Assembly: GCF_016808335.1 (NCBI RefSeq)
Contig: NC_053147.1
Span: 69,872,960-69,936,959, forward strand
Source: Panicum virgatum
Lineage: Eukaryota; Streptophyta; Magnoliopsida; Poales; Poaceae
DNA: 64,000 nucleotides
Direction of reading: 5' to 3'
The notes beneath the pieces were generated by a model that did not search any database, had not been told where the DNA came from, and saw only the letters and a list, made by a program, of their open reading frames with translations. Positions 1 to 8,831 of the stretch are shown one piece after another. The stretch's first letter is position 1; each line of letters starts with the position of its first letter. Made by a program: the position numbers and the translations under genes.

Positions 1-91
1 ATAATGATCTATTTAGCTGCACAAACTCATTAGTCACAATAATGGTTGTCATTAATCACCGAAACATACCTTGAGGGCCTAGATGCTTACA
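1..91 (-). repeat. 3' LTR of the Sirevirus (partial, window edge)
   Basis: This stretch is identical to 10,426-10,516 and ends in CTTACA, the reverse complement of an LTR beginning TGTAAG. Only the first 91 bp of U3 in the element's orientation are inside the window. The junction with the polypurine tract at 92 fixes the boundary. Confidence 0.95.
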
Positions 92-106
92 ATCTCCCCC
101 TTTTTG
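92..106 (-). other. Polypurine tract of the Sirevirus
   Basis: On minus this reads as a run of A followed by GGGGGAGA directly before the TG of the 3' LTR. That is the position and composition of the plus-strand primer of reverse transcription. Confidence 0.85.
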
Positions 107-337
107 GTGATTGATGACAACACAAACATAAATAACGAGAGAGCGAGAAAGATAAAGCAAGATAAACACAAGCAAACTCGAAAGCAGGACCAAAGAGCTC
201 AACGGCTCAAACGAAATCCATAGATATGTCTCAAAGAACGGCATACTCAAGCGACAAATGTACATATCCATGAATTAACACCAAATGTGATACAAAGAAT
301 CAAAGTCCTGATAACTACGAGCTCTCTCTAGCTCTAC

Positions 338-385
338 CCTCCCCCTAACTCTGAGGCTCCCCCTACCCCCTCTCCCCCTTTGGCA
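338..385 (-). repeat. Cluster of extra polypurine-tract-like motifs
   Basis: Four CTCCCCCT-like blocks (GGGGGAG on minus) fall within about 45 bp, about 230 bp inside the true tract. Multiple polypurine tracts near the 3' end are a known trait of Sireviruses. The cluster lies just after the third ORF ends. Confidence 0.7.
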
Positions 386-405
386 TCAAAACACCAAAAG
401 GCGAG

Positions 406-2906
406 CTACGGGTCGTGCTGTCGTGGTACGGCGAGGAAGCGGTCCGGGTCGTCGTCGTCGTCGTCGTCGGACGGAGAACCCTCACCCTCGGTGACAGACG
501 GAAGCTGCTGGTCTGGGTCTGAGCTCACTGGGGGAGTGACTGTCGTGGAGGCTCTCGTGCTGGCACTGCCTAGTAGAGGATCCGTAGAAGTCGTAACCGG
601 GTCAGCAGAAGAAGTATCAACATCAGAAGAAGTGACTGCTGAGGCTGCCGGCTGCGTCGACTGTGGAAGCAGGGACTCCTCTACTGCTCCTCCCCCTGAA
701 GGTGCTGCCTGAAGTGAGGTAGGGAGGGCGACCGACTGAACTGCTGACGGTGAGTCCTGAAAGAGTGTGGTCGCTGGCAGTGGTGAAAAGAGCGGACGAC
801 CGGCAGACCCAAAGAGTGCGGACATCGAGAACGTGGTCTCCGGTGTCGCTGTAGTAGCTGGAGCTGCAGTAGGGGCTGGAGGAGGAGGAGCTGGTGTGAC
901 TGTAAGCTAAGGTGCTCCTACACCCTGAAGTCCGGGCTGCTGCTGCTGTGGGGCGAGTCCGGTGTGAGAGTAAAGCTGGGAGATCATCCCGAACATCGCC
1001 ATCATGCCCTGCTGCATCTGCTGGAACTGAGCGTCTGTCCTCTGTGAAACTCTGTCAATGAGGCCGACAAAACGCTCCTCTGTCGCTGCACGCTCTCGGG
1101 CTGCCTCTCTCTGAATAGCTGCAATCTGAGCCTCATGGGCTCTCCTGGCTTCCTCCTGAGCAAGTCTGTCCTCCCTCTGCTGAGTCACGAGCTGCTGTAG
1201 TAGTGCAGTGAGCTCGGACGGCTGAGTCACCTGGGACTCAGAGACTGTAGCAGCTGCTGAAGTCGGAGGAGCTGGCTCTCCAGACCCTCCTGCCTCGTGG
1301 TCGTGACTGGCTGGGGCAGCTGGAGGAAAGTACTCTACGTCCTCGGAGGAATCTGACTCAAGCTCAGACCAGTGAATCTCATCATCTCCCCCGGGAAGCT
1401 GTGCCTCGGCTACCAGAAGTGCCTCGTCCTCCTCTGCCACTCGTGCCTGAACCTCCGGTGACAATCGTGCCATCGCAGCTCTATCTGCGTGTCTGCCCCT
1501 CCTCCTGTCCTGTGGAGCTGTGGGTCGGTAGACAGGGAACCTGGGAGCCTCGTCGTGACGGTAAGGGGCGCTGATGGGTGACTCTGCTGGCACTATCATA
1601 GAGCATATGTAACTGATCCAGTGCCCATAAGGAAACTATCGCACCACACCCATCCCATCAGTGATCACATCCTCAATCTCAGCCAGAATAAAGTCAACTA
1701 TATCAAATGGCTCGTGAGTGAGGATGTGTAGGAGCAAGAGCTGCTGCAAACCTGTGAACCCCTCTGGGTAGCCACTCCTCGGTAACAGAGTCCTCCGGAG
1801 TGCCATGTGAACAGCGTAAGCCTCTGGAGTCAGCAAGCTCGGCACTCTGGCGTAAGAGGCTGGGAACGGCTGGCGGAAGCACTGAGTGATCGCCTCGTGG
1901 GAAGGAGCAATCCCACCAACCATCGCCCTGCGGGGTGGATCTGAGTCCCCGTAAACCCTCTCGTGCAGCGAGACGTCGACCAGGTCAACTCCAAGTATAC
2001 CAGCAATGGTCGCCCTCGACAAACCAAAGTCCTGCCCTCCAAACATGAAGTGCACGGCTCTGCGCTCGGGAGCTATCCAAGCTGTGGCGTAGAACACTTT
2101 GACCCAGTCCTCGATATAACGGTTCTGCTCCATCTCTAGCAGCCTGGGCAGTCCTCTGAAGTGAGCGAAGTGTGCTCTCACATCTGCTCCCCCTGCGGCT
2201 GTCCTCAGTGAGACCCAGTCAAGAACCCTGTGCTGGAAGATCCGGTGGCCCCTCCGCTGGAAAGTCTCGTAGAAGCTGGCCTGTAGCAAAGTCCAGAACC
2301 TCCTGTCGACTCTGCTGTCTCGGGTCACTGGGAACCAGACCTCCTCCTCAACACTCCACCTGAGCCTCTTGACCTTAGCCGCATTGGCTCGGGTCAAGTT
2401 TTGGAGCATCACACCTGGCTCCAGACGCACAACAATGTCCATACGGAACACTGCGCGCTCGGCCTCTAGGGCCTCGGCTCTGCGAGCTGCTGCTGCTGCT
2501 GCTGCTGCTGACCTGCGGGGCTCCTATGGCTGGTGTCCTCCCCGAGTCCTCGGTCCAGTGCGACGCTCTGTCGCTGCCGGGAACCTCCCTCAGACGACTG
2601 CTGTGGAGAACTCTGCCCCTCTGACTGTGCTGTCTCTGAGTCAGAACCATCTGAATCTGTCGCTGCTGCTGCTGTCGTGGCTCTGGTGGCCTTGGCACCT
2701 CTTACTCTGCCCATACCCCTGCCTCTGCCTCTGCCTCTGCCTCTGGGGTCCTCCCTGATCTGGAACGGACGAGCACGGCCTGATGCCTGCTCCTCGGCGG
2801 CCTTGGCTACCATCTCGGCCCTCTCGGCCTCCTTCTCTGCACGAGTCCGCTTGCGAGCGGGCTTCTCGACCACAACTTCTTTTCCCTTTCTCTTCTCACG
2901 ACCCAT
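406..2906 (-). pseudogene. Third (env-like) ORF of the Sirevirus, broken by one frameshift and two nonsense codons
   Basis: The likely start is ATG at 2906, opening a basic Lys/Arg-rich stretch (begins MGREKRKGKE) with an RG-rich segment. The frame then changes near the (CTG)8 tract at 2487-2510. From 2451 leftward one frame carries the conserved body (FWTLLQASFYETFQRRG; later FGLSRATIAGILGV), interrupted by TAG at 1636-1638. It continues in the same frame into a Gln/Ala-rich coiled-coil-like part (1599-910) and is interrupted by TAA at 907-909. The tail is Ser/Thr/Pro-rich and ends in an Asp run (825-406). The position between pol and the 3' LTR matches the env-like gene of SIRE1-type elements. 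I see no convincing membrane anchor or signal peptide, so 'env-like' refers to position only. The body resembles the putative plant transposon-protein family, and its function is unknown. It is preceded by a promoter-like module at 3321-3665. Confidence 0.7.
2487..2510. repeat. (CTG)8 / (CAG)8 microsatellite
   Basis: There are eight perfect CTG units on plus. All three minus frames are open across it (poly-Gln, poly-Ser, poly-Ala). The third ORF changes frame near here, so an indel close by probably passed without an immediate stop. Confidence 0.95.
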
Positions 2907-3320
2907 CTCGAACAAGCAATTTGTCGAGTACCTGGTGAGCGCTGATCGGGTGCTGCTGCGGCGTGAAAGGCGAAGGCGGCGCGGCTGCGTGGGCTGCAAG
3001 GCGTGTGGGAGAGGCGGCGTGGCTGCGTGGGCTGTGAGGAAAGCGGTGGTGGCGGCGTGAGGCGCAGGCGGCGGTGATGGCGGCTGCAGGCGGCGCAGAA
3101 CGGTTGTGCGGGTGGCGCGGCGTGGCACGGCGGTGCGGCGAGCGTGCGAGAACGGCGCGGGCGCACGTCGGCGGTGGCAGCGCGGGCGCACGGCGGCGGT
3201 GTGGAAGAACGGTGGCGGCGCGAAGGGAAGGCAACGTGGAGGCGGCTGTGGAGCGGCGGCGGCGTGAGATGAGTCGGGCGAAACAGAGGAGGAAGGAGAA
3301 ACCGCGGCCCGCACAAGACA

Positions 3321-3665
3321 CATATATGACAGGTGGGACCCGCGATTTTCTTTAACACCGGTCAATCCGACGTGTAGGGTTTGAACGCCGGTTGATTGCG
3401 TCGGTGTGGTTCACCCGAGACTCTGCGAGATCTGTTTTTGAACGCCGGTTGAACCGATGATGCCAAAAGTGAACTCGTCGGTTGATTGATCAAAACGCCG
3501 GTTGATTGCTTGGTCTGATCTGCAATTATGATCACCGGTTGATCCGATGCTCTGACTTTTGTATACGTCGGTTAAACTCCTGAAACTGCCTGAGCTGAGA
3601 CCCAACTTTAGTAACGCCGGTTAAACCGATGGGTAGAGATCCTTTGAACGTCGGTTTATCCGGTG
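3321..3665 (-). promoter_or_regulatory. LTR-like promoter module inside the element, upstream of the third ORF
   Basis: At 3356-3665 there are about eight degenerate copies of the LTR motif (CGCCGGTTNAWCCGATG / CGTCGGTTTAACCGGTG family). On minus they are followed by a TATA-like CATATATG at 3321-3328 and then a GC-rich leader of about 400 nt before the ATG at 2906. The same order occurs in the element's LTR (array 9611-10070, TATA 9550-9557) and in the solo Sirevirus LTR (array 20530-20897, TATA 20472-20482). The motif next to the TATA is almost the same in all three, CNCYGGTYNRTCCGACG. Promoter activity is inferred, not shown. Confidence 0.5.
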
Positions 3666-4299
3666 AAGCCAAAAACCCCACACTCAGCTCACTCTTCTAT
3701 GCTAAGTCCAATAAACTTATAAAACTCAAATAAACTCAAGTTAATGGACTTGCATAGGCGACTTTACCCCTCAAAATAAATAGGATAGCACACTTGCTTA
3801 AATAAATTTCTTTTTAAACACAAGGAAAAGCCGCAAGAGAGACAAAGCGCCAAATAAAATGTATGAGCCATGTCATAGGAATATTGAAGATAGAAAGCTT
3901 CAAACTCATCATGACATTGCTTACTAGGCAATAACGCACCTAATACTTTGCTCTTTTCACTTTTCATGAATTAAGATCTTGTATATGAAACAAGTCTCAT
4001 TTTCATCAAGTGACCTCCTTTGTGACCCTTACGCATGCAATGATAATGCAAGCTACAACCACATGCGAAAGTAAAGTAAACATGAAGTGCACATCTATAT
4101 GACAAGAAATGCATAACAAGAAATTAAGATCTACTTGTCAAGTTTGAACCCACGGGAAGCTTCTTCATGATGAGCCTTTCTACAAGCCTAGAGGAACACA
4201 AGTGGACCACCACCTCTAGCTAAACCCTTGCTCATCACTATCTTACCATGGTTAGACAAGTGTCCTATATGTATGCATTTTTCTATATGACATGGCAAC
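3666..4299. other. Non-coding spacer between pol remnant and third-ORF promoter module
   Basis: This is A/T-rich sequence without a convincing reading frame on either strand. It is internal Sirevirus DNA lying downstream of the RNase H remnant in the element's orientation. I see no further motif that I can support. Confidence 0.6.
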
Positions 4300-4615
4300 T
4301 TACATGACGTTTGCCGCATCTAACACATTAAGCTCATTCCTTAGCCTAACAAAGGTACTCTCGTCTAATGGTTTTGTGAAGATATCCGCCAATTGCTCCT
4401 CGGATCTCACACCTTGAAGAGATATGTCTCCTTTGGCTTCGTGATCGCGCAAGAAGTGATGGCGAATATCAATGTGCTTTGTGCGAGAGTGTTGAACCGG
4501 ATTCTTGGCAATTTTTACGGCACTTTCATTGTCACAAAGGAGTGGGATCCTATCTAGTTTCACACCAAAGTCTAAAAGGGTTTGCTTCATATATAGGATT
4601 TGGGCACAACAAGTC
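4300..4615 (-). pseudogene. RNase H C-terminal remnant of copia pol
   Basis: The frame contains LLCDNESAVKIA, then HSRTKHIDIRHHFLRDH and QLADIFTKPLD, which are the conserved end of copia RNase H. It ends at 4300 with NELNVLDAANVM. It lies in a different frame from the upstream pol and joins it through the 12-mer ACAAGTCTTGCT at 4609-4620. The RT palm and the first part of RNase H that should precede it are absent. Confidence 0.85.
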
Positions 4616-6647
4616 TTGCTTCGACTTGAGAGAACCCTTTTGCCACAAGTCTTGCTGCGACCAGAGCAAAAGTTTCACCAAAATCCAAACCTTCAACTTG
4701 AGAGAACCCTTTTGCCACAAGTCTTGCTTTGTTGCGTATCACCACCCCATATTCATCTTGCTTGTTTCGAAAGACCCACTTGGTGCCGATGATGTTCTTG
4801 TCTTTTGGAGGAGCTTCGAGGACCCAAACTTCATTGCGGGTGAAGTTGTTCAACTCATCTTGCATGGCCATCACCCAATCCGAGTCCTCAAGCGCTTCCT
4901 CTACGCTAGTGGGTTCAATACAAGAAACAAACGAGTGATGTTCGCAAAATGAAGCATGTTTAGAGCGAGTTCTTACTCCCTTTGATGGACTACCAATGAT
5001 TTGACCAATTGGATGATCCTTGGAGATGCGACCATGCTTCACTAGCGGTACTTGCGTGGATGCTTGTTGGGGTGGATCATGGGTGACTTGTGCTTGTGGT
5101 GGAACACTTTGCTCTTCTTGTTCTTGAACTTGGGGTGTTGGCGTTGGCACATCTTCTTGAGGTTGTGTATCATCTTTTTCTTGATCTTCATCCACTTGGG
5201 GCGCCGTGGAGGTGCTTGGTGTAGATGAGGAAGGTCCTCCCCCTTGATCATTGTCTTCATGCACCTCTTCCGGCTTGATATCCCCAATGGACATATTCTT
5301 CAAAGCTTCATCAATCTCCTCATCACCTATATTTTCATAGCCAACAACCTCCTCTTGGGAGCCATTAGATTCATCAAACTCCACATCACATGTTTCTTCA
5401 ACTAACCCGGAGGTTTGATTGAATACTCTATATGCTTTGGAGTTTGATGCATAACCAAGAAAGAAACCTTCATCACATCTACTTTCAAACTTACCGAGCC
5501 TTTTCTTCTTGTAGATGAAGCATTTGCAACCAAAGACTCGAAAGTATGATATATTTGGTTTCTTCCCGGTGATGAGCTCATATGGAGTTTTCTTGAGGAG
5601 TCGGTGAGGATATACTCGGTTGGATGCATGACACGCCATGTTGATTGCTTCCGCCCAAAACTTCTCGGACGTGCCATAATCATCCAACATTGCTCTAGCT
5701 AGGGTGATGAGTGTCTTGTTCTTTCTTTCCACCACTCCATTTTGTTGAGGCGTGTAGGTGGCGGAAAACTCATGCTTGATGCCCTCTTCATCGCACCATT
5801 CTTCAATCTTCATATTTTTGAACTCGGTGCCGTTGTCACTCCGGATCTTCACAATTGGGGAGTTGTACTCCCTTTGAGCTCTTCTTGCAAAAGTCTTGAA
5901 GATTTCCGGAGTTTCACCCTTATCGCCTAGAAACATAACCCAAGTGTAACGTGAAAAATCATCAACAATTACTAGGCAATAGAGGTTACCACCAATGCTC
6001 TTGTATGTAGTTGGACCAAAGAGATCCATATGAAGTAGCTCGAGCGGCTTGGAGGTAGACAACATCGTCTTGATGGGATGATGTGTTGCAACTTGCTTCC
6101 CGGCTTGACATGCTTTACATAGCTTGTTCTTGTCAAAAGTGACATCCTTCAAGCCGGTGATCATCCCTCTCTTGTGGGCTTTCTTGAGGTTGCTCATGCC
6201 AATATGAGCAATTCTTCTATGCCAAAGCCACCCAAGAGAAGACTTGGTGAAGAGGCATGTCATGGTACTTGTTTGCTTTGAAGAGAAGTCCACTAAATAG
6301 ATGTTGCCATACCTAAACCCCGTGAATACCATTGACTTGTCTTCTTCAAGAGTTACTACAACACCATTCTTGTCAAAGGTACACGTTAGTCCAAGATCAC
6401 ATAATTGAGCAATAGAAATAAGATTAAAACTAAGTTTTTCTACAAACAAGACATTAGAGATAGATAAATCTTTAGAGATAGCTATTCTACCCAAACCTAA
6501 AACTTTTCCCCTTGAGTTATCACCATAGGTGACATGTTCATGATCGCCGGGGTCTTCAAGGGAGGTGAACATGCTATCATTGCCGGTCATGTGTTGAGAG
6601 CAACCGCTATCAAGTACCCAATGTTTTCCACCGGCTTTGTAGTTCAC
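4587..6647 (-). pseudogene. Copia pol: protease, integrase and truncated reverse transcriptase
   Basis: This is the pol polyprotein in copia order. The protease active site DSGCSQHMTG lies near residue 14. The integrase zinc region starts at HRRIAHIGMSNL and includes CKACQAGK. The core carries the DDE acidic residues in HMDLFGP, RSDNGTEF and NGVVERKN. A Ser/Pro/Gln-rich linker follows. RT begins with TKWVFRNKQDEYG and ARLVAKGFSQVEGLDFGETF, then repeats ARLVAKGFSQVE and stops. The YVDD palm motif and most of RT are missing. Integrase looks intact over this copy. The frame differs from gag, which ends 16 bp upstream, so pol is presumably made by frameshift or reinitiation, or the start of protease has decayed. 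Confidence 0.9.
4609..4728 (-). repeat. Rearranged junction: three copies of one RT motif start, sites of the RT deletion
   Basis: A 32-bp block coding for the RT motif ARLVAKGFSQ occurs at 4697-4728 and again at 4625-4656. Its first 12 bp occur a third time at 4609-4620, where they join the RNase H coding sequence. Reading on minus, each copy begins with the same AGCAAGACTTGT. The core of RT lies in the gap this creates. This pattern fits repeated template switching at one short homology, or later slippage. Confidence 0.8.
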
Positions 6648-6663
6648 CTACACACATGAGAAT

Positions 6664-8775
6664 TCACTTTTGAGTTTTAGGAACCCAAACAAGCTTTGGG
6701 CCTTGCACATGTGTGACAAGAGCTTTTGGGACCCAAAGTTGCTTGGGGAGCTTCTTCTTTGACTCCTTAGCAATTTTGCCAATAAATTTGGCCTTCACTT
6801 TGCCCTTCACTTTACTCAAGAGAAAATGGTTATTTTGAAACATTGATAAGTAATTCTTAGGTAAAGTGGGAAGAGGACGTGATGGTAAGGTGCACTCCCT
6901 AGTGTGGTGCCCGGTGACTTGGCAATGTTGGCAATATGAACCAACTTCCTTGATGAAGCTTATCTTGATCTCCGGAGAAGGAGTAGTGCCTTGATTTGGC
7001 TCTGGAAATGAACCAAGACCTCTCTTGCCATAGTCACGTGCATTGTTGAAGAGAATTTCCTTGTGGATGTATTCTCCTCTTGAGAGCTTCTCCACACTAC
7101 TCTTGAGGCTAGCTACTTGATCCATCAACTCCTTTTCCCTAGAAGGAGCAAGCTTGGACACAATATTAGTGGCATTTGCATTAATGAGTAGGTCATCACA
7201 TGAGGTAGAAGCATTGACCTTTTCAATAGTTTCATGAGCAAAGTTCTCAAGACTTGGGTCAATTGCTTCATAGGCAAATTCAAGTTCTTGATATTTGTGA
7301 GCCAACTCCCTATGCTCTTGTTTAAGCTTTTTGTGGCTCTCTTCAACTTGCTTAGCAAGTACAAGTGACTCATTGTGCTTTTTGAGCAAGTCATTGTACT
7401 TGCCAAGCAAGTCGGAGTGGGCAAGCTCTAACTTGGCATGAGTGCTCTCAAGAATTTTGACTTTGCCCTTTTCCCTCTTGATGACGGATGTATACTCATT
7501 AATGAGGTTAGTGAATTCATAAGGATCAAGCTCTTCATCACTATCATCTTCACTATCCACCTCACATACCTTGGTGTTACCTTTTGCCATTAGGCACATA
7601 GGAGGCGGAGATAGTGGTGGTTCTTCATTGGTGAGGGCGATGGTGACGATGTCTTCTTCATCACTTGAATCTACGCTTGATGAGACATCGGTCACCCATT
7701 CTTGTTTTGCCACCAAGAAGCTTCTCTTGGTGTGCCCTTTCTTCTTTGGGAAGAGCTTGGTCTTCTTGTCATGACTCTTCTTCTTTCCAAGCTTCTTGTT
7801 CTTGTTCTTCTTCTCATCTTCTTCATCATCGCTTGAATCATGGCGATGTTTGCCTTTGTTGTCCTTCTTTCTTTTGTCCGGCTTGGGGCAATCGGGAGAG
7901 ATGTGTCCTTTTTCTCCACAATTATAGCAAGTTTTGTACTTGACATCTTCCTTATACCGGAACATCCTTCTTTTGGGGTCAAAGTTGTAACCCTTCTTGT
8001 TTATCTTATCGCTCAAGCGTGTGAACTTTCTCATCATGAGAGCAAGTTCCCCATCTTCTTCATTATCGGATGAGCTTTCATGATGATCTTCTTCTTCATT
8101 GCTTGAGCTAGATTCTTGCTTGACCATCTTGAGCTTGCGGTGCTTGTTGGCCTTGGTTTTGAGAGCAATTGATTTGCTTGTTGTTGGCTCTTCGGTCATA
8201 CCAAGGATACTCATTTCATGAGCGCGAATTTCGCCCACAAGCTCTCCCACTTCCATTGTATCAAGATTCTCCTTTTGAAGCATAGCATTGATAATGTTGT
8301 ACTTGGGCTTCGGAAGGAGCATGAGAATCTTGCGGTTGATGGAGCCACTGTCAATTTTGGAAACTTCAAGAGCATTAATGTCCTTGACAATGACATTCAA
8401 GCGAGAGTACATATCATTGCAATTTTCATGAGCTAGCATTTTAAAGGAATCATACTTAGCTCTAAACAAGTGATATTTTTGCTCACGAACTTTAGTGGAG
8501 CCTTCATGAATTTCAATGAGCTCCTTCCAAACATCACTTGCTAAGTCCATGCCATTAACTCTAGCAAAGACTTCCTCACTAATGGCCTCGAAAATTGCAT
8601 TTCTAGCCTTGGCATTCCATTTTAATTGTTCGGTGGTGGGAGTTCCGGTGAACCCGGTCTTAGTGGCCAACCACACTTCGGGGGCAATCGCATCAAGGTA
8701 TGCGGCCATACGAACTTTCCAATAAGCAAAGTTCTTGCCCTCGAAGTGAGGCGGCGAACCACCCATCTTGGCCAT
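6664..8775 (-). CDS. gag: Sirevirus gag (capsid-nucleocapsid), open over 703 residues
   Basis: The start is ATG at 8775, 42 bp inside the primer site. The N-terminal 200 residues are a copia gag domain (YWKVRMAAYLDAI; later YDSFKMLAHENCNDMYSRL; then EIRAHEMSILGM). A CCHC knuckle, CYNCGEKGHISPDC, lies near residue 282 and is followed by a Lys/Asp-rich stretch. A long helical region is likely coiled coil (residues about 400-560). A second knuckle, CQHCQVTGHHTREC, lies near residue 610. Two knuckles and the large size are typical of Sireviruses. Gag packages the element RNA into virus-like particles in the cytoplasm. The frame has no stop, so this is the best preserved coding region of the element. 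Confidence 0.92.
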   Translation of the reverse strand: MAKMGGSPPHFEGKNFAYWKVRMAAYLDAIAPEVWLATKTGFTGTPTTEQLKWNAKARNAIFEAISEEVFARVNGMDLASDVWKELIEIHEGSTKVREQKYHLFRAKYDSFKMLAHENCNDMYSRLNVIVKDINALEVSKIDSGSINRKILMLLPKPKYNIINAMLQKENLDTMEVGELVGEIRAHEMSILGMTEEPTTSKSIALKTKANKHRKLKMVKQESSSSNEEEDHHESSSDNEEDGELALMMRKFTRLSDKINKKGYNFDPKRRMFRYKEDVKYKTCYNCGEKGHISPDCPKPDKRKKDNKGKHRHDSSDDEEDEKKNKNKKLGKKKSHDKKTKLFPKKKGHTKRSFLVAKQEWVTDVSSSVDSSDEEDIVTIALTNEEPPLSPPPMCLMAKGNTKVCEVDSEDDSDEELDPYEFTNLINEYTSVIKREKGKVKILESTHAKLELAHSDLLGKYNDLLKKHNESLVLAKQVEESHKKLKQEHRELAHKYQELEFAYEAIDPSLENFAHETIEKVNASTSCDDLLINANATNIVSKLAPSREKELMDQVASLKSSVEKLSRGEYIHKEILFNNARDYGKRGLGSFPEPNQGTTPSPEIKISFIKEVGSYCQHCQVTGHHTRECTLPSRPLPTLPKNYLSMFQNNHFLLSKVKGKVKAKFIGKIAKESKKKLPKQLWVPKALVTHVQGPKLVWVPKTQK

Positions 8776-8816
8776 AGCTCTAGGCGGTGAAGCCTAATGA
8801 TCCAAATGAGCAACGA

Positions 8817-8830
8817 GGCTTTGATACCAA
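8817..8830 (-). other. Primer-binding site, initiator tRNA-Met type
   Basis: On minus it reads TTGGTATCAAAGCC, one base from the 5' LTR end. TGGTATCA-AGC is the usual copia primer site complementary to the 3' end of initiator tRNA-Met. Confidence 0.9.
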
Positions 8831-8831
8831 T

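Noticed and set aside
380..712. Ser-rich plus-strand frame
   Set aside because: It is antisense to the Ser/Thr/Pro/Asp tail of the third ORF.
2533..3355. Several plus-strand frames opposite the Sirevirus third ORF and its leader
   Set aside because: They are mirror frames in GC-rich sequence. The minus strand has the ordered domains, promoter-like module and element context.
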